Shown: one piece after another, positions 7,598-16,248 of the stretch
Position numbering within the stretch: the stretch's first letter is position 1
How the letters are laid out: each line of letters opens with the position of its first letter
NCBI GenBank assembly: GCA_002333425.1
Contig: DDBL01000123.1
Coordinates: 1 to 38,185 of the forward strand
DNA: 38,185 nt
Source: Leptospiraceae bacterium UBA2033
Lineage (GTDB): Bacteria > Spirochaetota > Leptospiria > Leptospirales > Leptospiraceae
Direction of reading: 5' to 3'
Made by a program: the position numbers and the translations under genes
The notes under the pieces: model-generated
Databases searched by the model: none
Told to the model about the DNA's origin: nothing
Seen by the model: the letters and a program-made list of their open reading frames with translations, nothing else

Positions 7598-9490
7598 TTA
7601 ATTTGTGCCTAATTTTTTGGATATAGTAAAATGAAATTTGCTGCCTACCCCAATTTCGGATTCTACCCAAATATTGCCCTGGTGAGTTTCTATGATTTTT
7701 TTACAAATCGCAAGACCAATTCCTGTGCCACTATATTCTTCCTTTGTATGAAGTCTTTGGAATAATACAAAGATTTTTTCAAAGTATTCGGGGTTTATTC
7801 CTATGCCATTATCAGAAACGATAATTTCCCAAAAAAAGTCTGTTTCTTTTGCTGAAATTTCTATTTTTGGAATTGTGTTTTCTCTGTGATATTTAATAGC
7901 ATTCCCTATTAAATTTTGAAATACTTGAAGTATGGATGTTTTGGAACAAACTATAGTGGTAAGATTTTTAGTTTGAATCTCTGCTTTTTTTTCTTCGATT
8001 GTAATTTGGTTGAGTATTTTAATTTCTTCTAATAATTCTTCTAAAGAGACAGGTGCAATTTTAAAGTTCTGTCTACCTACACGAGAATATTCTAATAAGT
8101 CTGAAATAATTTTTCGCATTCGATTTGCACCATCTACAGCAAAGTAAATGTATTGTTGTGCTTTTTCATCTAGTTTCTCTTTGTATTTTTTTTCTAGCTG
8201 TGAAAGAAAACTAGTGATCATTCTGAGTGGTTCTTGGAGATCATGAGATGCAATATAGGCAAACTGCTCTAACTCTTTATTTGAAATTGCTAACTCTTCT
8301 ACTTTTCTTTTTATTTCTTCATTCAATTGCAACAATCGTTGTTCATTTTTTTTGGTTTGTGTAATATCTCTTCCATAGCAGGCAAGACCTGTTAGCTCCA
8401 CTTCATTGTAGATTGGATTAAAACTTACATCTAACCATTGTTCTGATTGACCATTCATCGGAGGGAAATAAATTTCTTCATTATAAGATTCTCCTTTCAG
8501 AGTTCTTCTATATTGTTTTTCCCAAAAAGAAATAAATTCGTCAGGAAAATATTCATTTAATAACAAATTATCTCCTGGTTTAATTGTGATTCCTGTTGCA
8601 TTTCTAAGTGCATTCACAAAAGCGTTATTAGCCGCAATTAATTTAAAATCTTTGCTTACACTCCACATTGAATCTCTGGTGCTATTGATTAATGCTTCTT
8701 TGTCTATTCTTTCAAATTCTTTTTCTTTTTCTGCTTTGATTTGTTTGGTAATGTCTCTTGTGACACTCAGTGCTGCATAAATTTTACCTTCTGCATTTTG
8801 AAGAGGAACACAATGCATTTCCATCCAAAGTTCTCTGTTTTTTAATCCGATGATTCTAAATCTTGCGATTCCTTTATTTCCTAGACAAGCTTGTTTATGT
8901 GTATCTAGATATATTTTTTTATCTAATGGATGAATTAAGTCTATTACGTTTTTGTTTTTTACTTGTTCTAAATTTTCCGCTTCAATCATTTTGAGACCAG
9001 CGTAATTCATATCAAGTAGATTACCATATTTATCCACAACTTTCACACATTCAGGCTCATTGTCTATAATCGTTCTTAGCCGCTCTTCATTTTGGATTAG
9101 TTTTTTTTCGGTGTTTTTTCTTTCGGATATATCAGTAGTAGTTACGAAAGCTCCAATAATATTTCCTTTTTCATTATAGGCGGGTTTGTATCTTATAAAG
9201 TAAGTCTGTACAAGACCATTTGGATTTGGAACTTGAATTTCGGATTCTTGTATTTTGCCGTCAAATACATTCTGGTAAATTTCTTTTACTAGTCCAAGGC
9301 GATCTGTTCGCGCATAATCTAGAATAGACTCACCTTTTATAACTTCTTTTCCAAAGAATTTAAAATATAGATTTTTGAATTGGTCGTTAAAAGCGACTAT
9401 ATTTAGATTCAAATCAATCAATACGAAACTTTCTTCTGTATTAATCATAAGAAGGGAGATTTTTGTTTCCAAATCTTCTAATGTGTCCAT
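7598..9490 (-). CDS. Multi-PAS sensor histidine kinase
   Basis: Soluble 630-residue kinase with three PAS domains (about 15-125, 137-250 and 265-380), a short coiled coil at 378-405, a HisKA domain with His416 (ASHDLQEPLRM), and a HATPase domain (N box IGNAIKYH, G1 DNGIGINPEYF, G2 GTGIGLAICKK). The HDLQEP box and the ending match the phytochrome-like kinase subgroup, but no chromophore domain is present; the PAS ligands are unknown. It is the first gene of a three-gene minus-strand relay with the hybrid kinase and single receiver. The ATG at 9490 has no strong Shine-Dalgarno. The next ~350 bases upstream are repeat-rich and non-coding. Confidence 0.9.
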   Translation of the reverse strand: MDTLEDLETKISLLMINTEESFVLIDLNLNIVAFNDQFKNLYFKFFGKEVIKGESILDYARTDRLGLVKEIYQNVFDGKIQESEIQVPNPNGLVQTYFIRYKPAYNEKGNIIGAFVTTTDISERKNTEKKLIQNEERLRTIIDNEPECVKVVDKYGNLLDMNYAGLKMIEAENLEQVKNKNVIDLIHPLDKKIYLDTHKQACLGNKGIARFRIIGLKNRELWMEMHCVPLQNAEGKIYAALSVTRDITKQIKAEKEKEFERIDKEALINSTRDSMWSVSKDFKLIAANNAFVNALRNATGITIKPGDNLLLNEYFPDEFISFWEKQYRRTLKGESYNEEIYFPPMNGQSEQWLDVSFNPIYNEVELTGLACYGRDITQTKKNEQRLLQLNEEIKRKVEELAISNKELEQFAYIASHDLQEPLRMITSFLSQLEKKYKEKLDEKAQQYIYFAVDGANRMRKIISDLLEYSRVGRQNFKIAPVSLEELLEEIKILNQITIEEKKAEIQTKNLTTIVCSKTSILQVFQNLIGNAIKYHRENTIPKIEISAKETDFFWEIIVSDNGIGINPEYFEKIFVLFQRLHTKEEYSGTGIGLAICKKIIETHQGNIWVESEIGVGSKFHFTISKKLGTN

Positions 9491-9555
9491 TAAAATAGAA
9501 TATCATGTAACTCAATCTTTGACAATCTTTTTAAACTGTAACTACTGAGTAGTTT

Positions 9556-9589
9556 GCCACAGAGGCACTGAGAGTATTGGGAGTGTGGC
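9556..9589. repeat. Family A repeat, short single copy
   Basis: Begins GCCACAGAGGCACTGAGAG and ends GTGTGGC, so only the outermost GCCAC/GTGGC is palindromic. It looks like an internally deleted version of the paired elements at 2020-2221 and 10900-11032. It lies in the 356-base non-coding stretch (9491-9846) that also contains a family B repeat, a promoter and the CIRCE operator. Confidence 0.6.
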
Positions 9590-9624
9590 ATTTTTTAACG
9601 TCAGTTCGGTGTAAGAATTTTTTA

Positions 9625-9683
9625 ACCACCGATAGCTTTAATTTCTCGCTTTTTTATCGGTGCCCATCGGTGAAATCGGTGGT
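9625..9683. repeat. Family B repeat (CACCGATG type), paired
   Basis: Outer arms ACCACCGAT (9625-9633) and ATCGGTGGT (9675-9683) are exact reverse complements. The right side contains three direct units (TATCGGTG, CATCGGTG, AATCGGTG). Related units occur at 24941-24972 and 36143-36154. As transcribed it would fold into a hairpin with an AT-rich loop. Confidence 0.6.
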
Positions 9684-9764
9684 AATCTTTTAATGTTTTT
9701 TTATATCGAATTCACGTTTTTTAGCAATCTCAGTAGTTCTCTGCTAATTTTTTTCTAAAAAAAC

Positions 9765-9792
9765 TTGACGTAAAATGAGGGGGTTGTAAACT
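9765..9792 (+). promoter_or_regulatory. Probable promoter of the hrcA heat-shock operon
   Basis: TTGACG at 9765-9770 and TAAACT at 9787-9792, with 16 bases between, fit a housekeeping promoter (five of six and four of six consensus matches). The predicted start near 9799 places the CIRCE operator at about +6, which suits repression by blocking initiation. TATACA at 9796 is a weaker alternative -10. Confidence 0.42.
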
Positions 9793-9803
9793 TTTTATAC
9801 ATA

Positions 9804-9830
9804 TTAGCACTCTAACCTTTAGAGTGCTAA
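9804..9830 (+). promoter_or_regulatory. CIRCE operator (HrcA binding site)
   Basis: TTAGCACTC, nine bases, GAGTGCTAA: both nine-base arms match the CIRCE consensus exactly. It lies 16 bases ahead of the hrcA ATG, with AGGGGAGA between as ribosome-binding site. HrcA, encoded immediately downstream, represses at CIRCE and is released on heat stress, so the operon is autoregulated. Confidence 0.97.
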
Positions 9831-9846
9831 AAAGGGGAGAACTGAG

Positions 9847-10875
9847 ATGGAGCTTACACCTAGACATAGAATGATCTTAAAAGTCCTAATTGACGACTTC
9901 GTCTCAGACAACAAACCTGTTGGCTCAAAGACTTTGTCTGAGAAGTATGATATTGGGCTTTCTCCTGCGACGGTGCGAAATGTATTTCGAGATTTAGAAG
10001 ACGCAGGTTATATTAATTCTAGGCATCACTCCGGTGGGCGGGTTCCTACCGAGAGAGGATATCGAATTTACGTAGATAACCTAATTTCTTTGTACGAGCT
10101 AAGTCTCAAAGAAAAGCAACGTATCCAAGAAGAGTATTTAAAAAACGAGTTTAAGTTAGAGCAAATACTTGCAGTGACTTGTAGGGTGCTTTCTCTTCTT
10201 TCTTGTAGTGCGGGTGTGGTGCTTGCTCCTAAGAAAAATTTCGATACTTTAAAACATTTGGAATTGATTCATGTAAACGGGGCGGAAGTTTTAATGATTC
10301 TTGTTACTCGCTCTGGTGTTGTGTTACATCATAAATTATTTTTTGAAGAGCATGTTTCGCAAGAATCACTTTATCAAATTTCTAGATTTTTACAAGATCA
10401 TATCAAAGGATATGATTTGGATGAAATATTTAACTTATTTCCTGGACTCAAATCTAGAAAAGATGCACCGGAAGATTTTTACAAAATCGCAGAAGTTTTA
10501 CAATCTGCATTTGTCTATGATATGACGGATAACGTTGATTTATACGTGGACGGATTACAAAACTTATGCGCTAACTTCAATGAGGATACCGATATGCTAG
10601 AATCAGTATTTTCACTGTTAGATGATAAAAAATTACTAAAAGAATTTTTTACAAAATACATTTCCACCGACGGAGTTTCTACTTTTATCGGAGAAACAAA
10701 TAGCGAACATTTGAGGGGAGTATCAATAGTAGCCACAAGTTATCGAATGGGCGAAAAACGAATTGGCTCTCTAGGAATTATTGGACCACAAAGGATGAAC
10801 TATACACGCGCTTTGCCGCTCGTGGATTTTACATCCAAGATTGTATCAGAAATGATAACAAAGATTAGTAAGTAG
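9847..10875 (+). CDS. hrcA: Heat-inducible transcription repressor HrcA
   Basis: Repressor of the chaperone genes, 342 residues. The N-terminal winged helix-turn-helix (1-75) has the family sequences SPATVRNVFRDLEDAGY and GGRVPTERGYRIYVD. The GAF-like and dimerisation parts follow, including the DTDMLESVFSLLDD region and the C-terminal IGPQRMNYTRALPLVDF motif. Length is normal for HrcA (~340). It depends on GroEL for activity in studied species. The ATG at 9847 follows GGGGAGA closely. It is first in the heat-shock set, but 189 bases separate it from grpE and that gap holds a family A inverted-repeat element, unlike the tight spacing of the rest of the operon. Confidence 0.97.
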   Translation: MELTPRHRMILKVLIDDFVSDNKPVGSKTLSEKYDIGLSPATVRNVFRDLEDAGYINSRHHSGGRVPTERGYRIYVDNLISLYELSLKEKQRIQEEYLKNEFKLEQILAVTCRVLSLLSCSAGVVLAPKKNFDTLKHLELIHVNGAEVLMILVTRSGVVLHHKLFFEEHVSQESLYQISRFLQDHIKGYDLDEIFNLFPGLKSRKDAPEDFYKIAEVLQSAFVYDMTDNVDLYVDGLQNLCANFNEDTDMLESVFSLLDDKKLLKEFFTKYISTDGVSTFIGETNSEHLRGVSIVATSYRMGEKRIGSLGIIGPQRMNYTRALPLVDFTSKIVSEMITKISK

Positions 10876-10899
10876 TGCAAGGATTAGGTAAAAAGATAT

Positions 10900-11032
10900 G
10901 CCACAGAGGCACGGAGTCACAGAGGTTAATATGATATTATGCGTTATTGCAAGATTAAGCAGATATGTTAGCCGCTTATATAAAATATTAGAAAAAATTA
11001 ATAAACTCTCTGTGTCTCTGTGCCTCTGTGGC
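10900..11032. repeat. Paired inverted repeat, family A, between hrcA and grpE
   Basis: The left arm 10900-10925 begins GCCACAGAGGCACGGAGTCA, and the right arm 11006-11032 is close to its reverse complement and ends GTGCCTCTGTGGC. An ~80-base AT-rich centre separates them. Same family and layout as 2020-2221 but shorter. In the mRNA the arms would pair into a long stem between the hrcA and grpE coding regions. A minus-strand frame across it (PQRHRDTE) is a repeat artefact. Confidence 0.78.
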
Positions 11033-11064
11033 AAAAATTAGTAAATATAAGGAGGTTTTTTAGG

Positions 11065-11658
11065 ATGTCTACAGAAGAGGCAACAAAAGAAAACGAAACA
11101 ATGGAAGAAAACGTTCAAACAGAACAACAAGTAGGAAATGAAAATCAGGGAGAGTCAGTGAAAGAGAACTCGGTCGCAGAACTTTTAAAAGAAGAATTAG
11201 AAAAAGCAAAACAAAAAATTGCCTCTTTAGAAGATTCTTTTTTGAGAGAAAGAGCAGAATTTCAAAATTATAAGCGACGCACTGCCGCAGAATATGCAAA
11301 GATCAAAGGGGAAGCAGTAAAGAATTTTATCATCAAATTCTTAAACCCAATTGATAACCTCGAGAGAGTTGGGACAGGAGTTAACGTTTCTGATGAAATG
11401 AAACCTTTTATCGACGGAGTTGGAATGATTCTTCGTGAAATGAGTGGCATTTTAGAAAAAGAAAATGTAGTAAAATTTAGTCCTGTAGGACAACCTTTCG
11501 ATCCAACTACTATGGAAGCAATTGCCTCCGATGAGTCCGAGGATGTGAAGGAAGAAACAGTTGTGGAAGTTTACCAAGCTGGATATGTTTTTACAGAGAA
11601 TAATGAAGCTTTTGCGCTAAGACCCGCAAGAGTAAAAGTAGCAAGACCAAAATATTAA
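11065..11658 (+). CDS. grpE: Nucleotide exchange factor GrpE
   Basis: Co-chaperone that drives ADP release from DnaK. The 197 residues comprise an acidic disordered N-terminus (1-50), a long coiled-coil helix (about 50-110, containing RERAEFQNYKRRTAAEYAK), and the C-terminal beta domain with FDPTTMEAIA and the closing GYVFTENNEAFALRPARVKV, the GrpE signature region. The start at 11065 is set by AAGGAGG at 11049-11055; the frame is open 15 codons further upstream, but those codons come from the repeat and the leader. dnaK follows after 22 bases, so they are co-transcribed. Confidence 0.96.
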   Translation: MSTEEATKENETMEENVQTEQQVGNENQGESVKENSVAELLKEELEKAKQKIASLEDSFLRERAEFQNYKRRTAAEYAKIKGEAVKNFIIKFLNPIDNLERVGTGVNVSDEMKPFIDGVGMILREMSGILEKENVVKFSPVGQPFDPTTMEAIASDESEDVKEETVVEVYQAGYVFTENNEAFALRPARVKVARPKY

Positions 11659-11680
11659 GAATTAAATAAGGAGTAATAAA

Positions 11681-13621
11681 ATGGCTAAAGAAAAAATTAT
11701 AGGTATAGATTTAGGAACAACAAACTCATGTGTTGCAGTAATGGAAGGTGGAGATTTTGTTGTGATTCAAAACTCAGAAGGTGCAAGAACAACTCCTTCT
11801 ATCGTAGCATTCACAGCTAAAGGCGAAACGTTAGTTGGTCAGTTTGCAAAAAACCAAGCGATTACAAACGCGGCAAATACTGTTCGTTCTGCGAAACGTT
11901 TTGTTGGAAGAAGATTTAATGAAATCACAAATGAAGCGTCTAACGTTTCTTACAAAGTGATTCGTTCTGGAAATGATGGAGTAAAATTTGAAACCTCTTC
12001 TGGTGAATTCACACCACAAGAAATTTCTGCAAAAGTTTTACAAAAAATGAAAAAGACAGCAGAAGATTATTTAGGAACAACAGTTACTAAAGCAGTTATC
12101 ACTGTTCCTGCATATTTCAACGACGAACAACGACAAGCAACCAAAGACGCTGGTCGTATCGCTGGTCTTGAAGTAGAGCGTATCATAAACGAGCCAACTG
12201 CTGCTGCGCTTGCGTATGGATTTGATAAGAAAAAAGCAAGTGCTAAAATTGCTGTTTATGACTTAGGCGGTGGAACATTTGACGTGAGTGTTCTTGAACT
12301 TGGTGATGGAGTTTTTGAAGTAAAATCTACAAACGGTGACACTCACTTAGGTGGGGATGACTTTGACCAAGTAGTAATGGATTGGTTAGTAGAAGAATTC
12401 AAAAAACAAACTGGTATTGATATTTCTAAAGATAAAAATACCGCACAACGTTTGAAAGAAGCGGCTGAAAAAGCTAAGATCGAATTATCTGGTACAACTT
12501 CTACACAAATTAACTTGCCGTTTATCACAGCAGATGCAAGTGGACCGAAACACTTAGACATGACTTTAACTCGTGCTAAGTTTGACCAATTAACTAAGTC
12601 GCTTGTTGAAAGAACTCGTATCCCATGTATCAATGCGATGAGAGACGCTGGACTTTCTGCTTCTGAAATTGATGAAGTGATTTTAGTTGGTGGTTCAACT
12701 CGTATTCCTGCAGTCCAAGATTTAGTAAAAGAATTATTTGGTAAAGAGCCAAACAAATCTGTAAACCCTGATGAAGTAGTTGCTGCTGGTGCTGCGATTC
12801 AAGGTGGGGTTTTAGCTGGAGAGGTTACTGATGTGTTGCTTCTCGATGTAACACCACTTTCTCTTGGTATCGAAACGTTAGGCGGTGTAATGACCAAACT
12901 CATCGACAGAAACACAACAATCCCAACAAAAAAATCCCAAGTGTTCTCAACTGCTGCGGATAATCAAAATGCAGTTAGTGTTCACGTAATGCAAGGGGAA
13001 AGAGAAATGGCAAGAGACAATAGAACTCTTGGTCGTTTTGATTTAGTGGGAATTCCATCTGCTCCAAAAGGTGTACCGCAAATTGAAGTAACATTTGACA
13101 TCGACGCGAACGGCATAGTGCATGTATCCGCTAAAGACTTAGGAACTGGCAAAGAGCAAAAGATTCGTATTGAATCCTCAACCGGTCTTTCGGAAGATGA
13201 AATCAAACGAATGATCAAAGAAGCAGAAGTAAACGCTGCGGCTGATAAAAAAGCTCGTGAATTAGCTGAGTTGAAAAACGAAACGGAAAGTCTTGCCTAT
13301 GCGCTCGAGAAAACTTTGAAAGAAGCAGGAGATAAAGTTCCGGCTAATGACGCGCAACTTGCACAAGATGAAATCAAACGTGCGCACGAAGCGGTAGCTA
13401 GTAATGACTTTGACCGACTCAAAGCAGCACACGAATCTATTTCGCAAATCGCACAAAAAATCGGAGCGGCTATGTATCAGCAACCAGGTGCAGATGGAGC
13501 GTCAGGCGCAACACCAGGGGGAGATCATGGATCAAATGCAAATGGCAATTCATCTAACAATGGCTCAGGGGAAAAAGTAGTAGATGCGGATTATACCGTT
13601 GTCGATGATGATAAGAAATAA
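11681..13621 (+). CDS. dnaK: Chaperone protein DnaK (Hsp70)
   Basis: ATP-dependent chaperone of 646 residues. The actin-like ATPase domain spans 1-385 (phosphate 1 motif IGIDLGTTNSC, phosphate 2 VYDLGGGTFDVSV, adenosine motif ILVGGSTRIPAVQ), followed by the hydrophobic linker DVLLLDVTPLSLGIE, the substrate-binding beta domain and the helical lid. A Gly/Asn/Ser-rich tail (from about 600) ends in EKVVDADYTVVDDDKK, the usual bacterial ending. Shine-Dalgarno AAGGAG precedes the ATG by seven bases. dnaJ begins two bases after the stop, so the two are tightly co-expressed. Confidence 0.99.
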   Translation: MAKEKIIGIDLGTTNSCVAVMEGGDFVVIQNSEGARTTPSIVAFTAKGETLVGQFAKNQAITNAANTVRSAKRFVGRRFNEITNEASNVSYKVIRSGNDGVKFETSSGEFTPQEISAKVLQKMKKTAEDYLGTTVTKAVITVPAYFNDEQRQATKDAGRIAGLEVERIINEPTAAALAYGFDKKKASAKIAVYDLGGGTFDVSVLELGDGVFEVKSTNGDTHLGGDDFDQVVMDWLVEEFKKQTGIDISKDKNTAQRLKEAAEKAKIELSGTTSTQINLPFITADASGPKHLDMTLTRAKFDQLTKSLVERTRIPCINAMRDAGLSASEIDEVILVGGSTRIPAVQDLVKELFGKEPNKSVNPDEVVAAGAAIQGGVLAGEVTDVLLLDVTPLSLGIETLGGVMTKLIDRNTTIPTKKSQVFSTAADNQNAVSVHVMQGEREMARDNRTLGRFDLVGIPSAPKGVPQIEVTFDIDANGIVHVSAKDLGTGKEQKIRIESSTGLSEDEIKRMIKEAEVNAAADKKARELAELKNETESLAYALEKTLKEAGDKVPANDAQLAQDEIKRAHEAVASNDFDRLKAAHESISQIAQKIGAAMYQQPGADGASGATPGGDHGSNANGNSSNNGSGEKVVDADYTVVDDDKK

Positions 13622-13623
13622 TC

Positions 13624-14730
13624 ATGAGCGAACGAAGCTATTACGAAATACTTGGGGTTTCTAAGACCGCAACTGACGATGAGATTAAAAAAGCTTATCG
13701 TCAGTTAGCAATCAAATATCACCCAGACAAAAACAAGGGTGATAAAGAAGCCGAAGATAAATTCAAGGAAGCAACGGAAGCCTATGAGGTCTTGCGCGAT
13801 GCAAATAAACGTCGTGCTTACGATCAGTTCGGCAAACAGGGAGTAGGCGCTGGTGGACCTGGATTTGGTCAAGGAGCATACACTGATTTCTCCGATATAT
13901 TCGGAGACTTTGGTGGAATCTTTGAAGACTTGTTTGGTGGCGGGGGCAGAGGTGGAAGAAGATCTGGACCTAAACGTGGTAGTGATCTTAGATACAATTT
14001 AGAAATTACACTCGAAGATGCTGCTCTCGGAAAAGAATTTAAAATTGAAATTCCAAGAGCAGAAACTTGTGGAGATTGTAAAGGATCGGGAGCGTCTAAG
14101 GGTAGTACTCCGCAGACTTGTCCTGATTGCTCTGGCTCAGGTCAGGTGCGTCACTCGCAAGGTTTCTTCTCAGTATCCACAACTTGTGGCAGATGCGGTG
14201 GACGTGGACAAGTGATTTCTAATCCATGTAAAACTTGTCGTGGTGAGGGGCTAATCGAGAAAAAACGCACTATCAATATTAAAATTCCACCCGGAGTTGA
14301 ATCAGGTAGTCGTTTGAAGGTGAGTGGAGAAGGGGAAGCTGGACCGAACGGAGGACCGCAAGGTGATCTGTATGTTGTTACCCACATCAAAAAACACCCA
14401 GTTTTTGAACGCCAAGGAAATGATTTAATTGTGACCAAAGTAATTCCTCTCGTCATGGCATGTCTCGGTGGGGAAGTGGAAGTTCCAACAATCGAAGGCA
14501 AAAGTATAATGATGAAAATTCCAGAAGGTACAGATCCAGGACAAGTTTTCCGCTTAAAAGGCAGTGGAATTCCTTATCTAGGCTCTTATGGAAAAGGCGA
14601 TCAACACGTGATTATTAAAGTAGAAGTTCCAAAAAAATTAACAAAAAAACAAAGAGAACTTTTGGAAGAGTTTGCCAAGGATTCCGATGAGTCATTTGGT
14701 AGTTATATCAAAGGAAAAATATTCAAATGA
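13624..14730 (+). CDS. dnaJ: Chaperone protein DnaJ (type I Hsp40)
   Basis: DnaK co-chaperone of 368 residues. The J domain (1-70) has HPD at 33-35, followed by a Gly/Phe-rich linker (about 77-118), a zinc domain with all four CxxCxGxG units (CGDCKGSG, CPDCSGSG, CGRCGGRG, CKTCRGEG), and the C-terminal substrate-binding barrels. Complete and of normal length. The start lies two bases after dnaK's stop with no clear Shine-Dalgarno, so translation probably depends on dnaK. Its TGA overlaps the next gene's ATG (14727-14730), which ties a sugar dehydrogenase to the heat-shock operon. Confidence 0.98.
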   Translation: MSERSYYEILGVSKTATDDEIKKAYRQLAIKYHPDKNKGDKEAEDKFKEATEAYEVLRDANKRRAYDQFGKQGVGAGGPGFGQGAYTDFSDIFGDFGGIFEDLFGGGGRGGRRSGPKRGSDLRYNLEITLEDAALGKEFKIEIPRAETCGDCKGSGASKGSTPQTCPDCSGSGQVRHSQGFFSVSTTCGRCGGRGQVISNPCKTCRGEGLIEKKRTINIKIPPGVESGSRLKVSGEGEAGPNGGPQGDLYVVTHIKKHPVFERQGNDLIVTKVIPLVMACLGGEVEVPTIEGKSIMMKIPEGTDPGQVFRLKGSGIPYLGSYGKGDQHVIIKVEVPKKLTKKQRELLEEFAKDSDESFGSYIKGKIFK

Positions 14731-15686
14731 GCAATAAACTAAAACTAGGAATTATAGGCGTCGGACACATGGGACAATACCATGTAAACGTCGCAAAACA
14801 ATTGTCCGATGCTACTCTCACTGGTATCTATGATGCTGATCCTGAGAGAGTAAAAGTAATTTCGGAAAAGTATGGAGTACCGTCTTTTTCTACTCCAGAA
14901 GAGCTGATAAAAAATGTAGATGCAGTCGTTATCGCCGCACCTACATTTTTGCATCATACTCTTGCTAAATTAGCGTTAACTTCCGGCAAACACGTATTAG
15001 TCGAAAAGCCGATTGCAGAGTCAGTGGAACAAGCAAAAGAATTAGTTGAACTTGCAACCAAAAATAAGCTTGTTCTACAAGTTGGTCACGTAGAGAGATT
15101 TAATGGAGCGATATTGGAGTTAGGAAAAATTGTAGATACTCCTATGTTAATTGAATCTAGAAGACTCGCACCATACAATCCACGTATTAAAGATGTGGGT
15201 GTTGTGCTTGATATGATGATTCACGATATTGACATTGTGCTAAATCTTGTTGATTCGGATGTTGTAAAAGTTCACGCAGTGGGGCAAAAGGTGGTTTCCG
15301 CACATGAAGATGTTGCGACTGTCGTTCTACAATTTGCCAATGGATGTGTTGCAACTATCGCAGCTTCTAGAAACACACAGGCTAAGATCCGCACACTCAA
15401 TATTACAGACAAGAACGCATACATCAAATTAGACTTTGCTGACCAAGAGATCGAACTTCACAGACAAGCATCTTCTAATACCCAAATGAGCCTTGAGTCT
15501 ATTCGATACAAACAAGAATCTATTGTTGAAAAAATCTTTGTTCATAAAGATAATCCATTAAAACAAGAGCATGAGCATTTCGTAAAATGTATTTTAGGAA
15601 CTGCTACTCCTCATGTAGAAGGGGATAACGACATTAAGACTCTAGAAATTGCGCATAAAATTCTAGCCGAAATTTCAAGTAAGTAA
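14727..15686 (+). CDS. Gfo/Idh/MocA-family NAD(P)-dependent sugar dehydrogenase
   Basis: Oxidoreductase of 319 residues. The Rossmann motif is GVGHMGQYH at 11-19 (GxGxxG), the acidic residue after beta-2 is IYDADPER, and VEKP at 92-95 is the family's catalytic Lys signature. VLDMMIHDIDIVL is the usual helix bearing the active-site His. Family members oxidise or reduce a sugar hydroxyl, often on a nucleotide sugar. GnnA, the UDP-GlcNAc 3-dehydrogenase of lipid A synthesis in Leptospira and Acidithiobacillus, belongs to this family and is a reasonable candidate, but the sequence alone does not settle it. Overlaps dnaJ by ATGA and ends one base before yqgE, so it is expressed with the chaperones. 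Confidence 0.87.
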   Translation: MSNKLKLGIIGVGHMGQYHVNVAKQLSDATLTGIYDADPERVKVISEKYGVPSFSTPEELIKNVDAVVIAAPTFLHHTLAKLALTSGKHVLVEKPIAESVEQAKELVELATKNKLVLQVGHVERFNGAILELGKIVDTPMLIESRRLAPYNPRIKDVGVVLDMMIHDIDIVLNLVDSDVVKVHAVGQKVVSAHEDVATVVLQFANGCVATIAASRNTQAKIRTLNITDKNAYIKLDFADQEIELHRQASSNTQMSLESIRYKQESIVEKIFVHKDNPLKQEHEHFVKCILGTATPHVEGDNDIKTLEIAHKILAEISSK

Positions 15687-15687
15687 A

Positions 15688-16239
15688 ATGTCAGAAATTT
15701 CACATAAAGGTAAGATCTTAATTTCAAACTCTAGTATCGTGACCGATGATTTCAACAAGTCAGTTGTGTTTATCATTGATCATGATTCTAGTGGTGCATT
15801 TGGTCTTGTGGTAAATAAAAAATCATCTTATATGATGACTGACGTTGTTTTAGGTTTACCAGAAGGAGTTAAGGATACATTTATGTATTGGGGAGGACCT
15901 GTCGATCACACATTCATCAGTATCCTCCACAACAATCCAAATTTCATCGACCCTGGACTACAAATCATTCCAGGAGTTTTTTTAAGTCGCAGTTATGATT
16001 TGCTCATGAAACTCTTGAGTTCCGATGAAACTGCTTACCATATTTTTCATGGTTACTCTGGTTGGGGTGCAGGACAATTAGAAGCAGAGTTTGCACGTAA
16101 GTCTTGGGTAATTCATGATCCTACTCCAAATAATATATTTCACTCCGATCCCGAAACTGTCTGGCGAGATGCCCTCAAGAGCAAAGGTGGTATTTACCGC
16201 TACTTTGCAGAACATACAAAAGACCCTTCCTTGAATTAA
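15688..16239 (+). CDS. YqgE/AlgH family protein (UPF0301)
   Basis: Conserved protein of 183 residues. The family landmarks are all present: F-N-K-S-V-V-F-I-I-D-H near 22-32, GAFGLVVNK, the WGGPV motif, ISILH, and YHIFHGYSGWGAGQLEAEF. The biochemical role of the family is unproven; AlgH was first linked to alginate regulation in Pseudomonas. The ATG is one base past the dehydrogenase stop, and the preceding GTAAGTAAA is a poor ribosome-binding site, so translation is likely coupled. It is the last gene of the plus-strand heat-shock transcription unit, followed after nine bases by a separate toxin-antitoxin promoter. Confidence 0.93.
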   Translation: MSEISHKGKILISNSSIVTDDFNKSVVFIIDHDSSGAFGLVVNKKSSYMMTDVVLGLPEGVKDTFMYWGGPVDHTFISILHNNPNFIDPGLQIIPGVFLSRSYDLLMKLLSSDETAYHIFHGYSGWGAGQLEAEFARKSWVIHDPTPNNIFHSDPETVWRDALKSKGGIYRYFAEHTKDPSLN

Positions 16240-16248
16240 ATTTTGTGT

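Noticed and set aside
10846..11034. 62-codon minus-strand frame between hrcA and grpE
   Set aside because: It lies across the family A element and overlaps the end of hrcA; the N-terminus PQRHRDTE is the translated repeat.
13262..13483. Minus-strand frames inside dnaK and other conserved genes
   Set aside because: They are shadows of strongly conserved coding sequence in the opposite frame.
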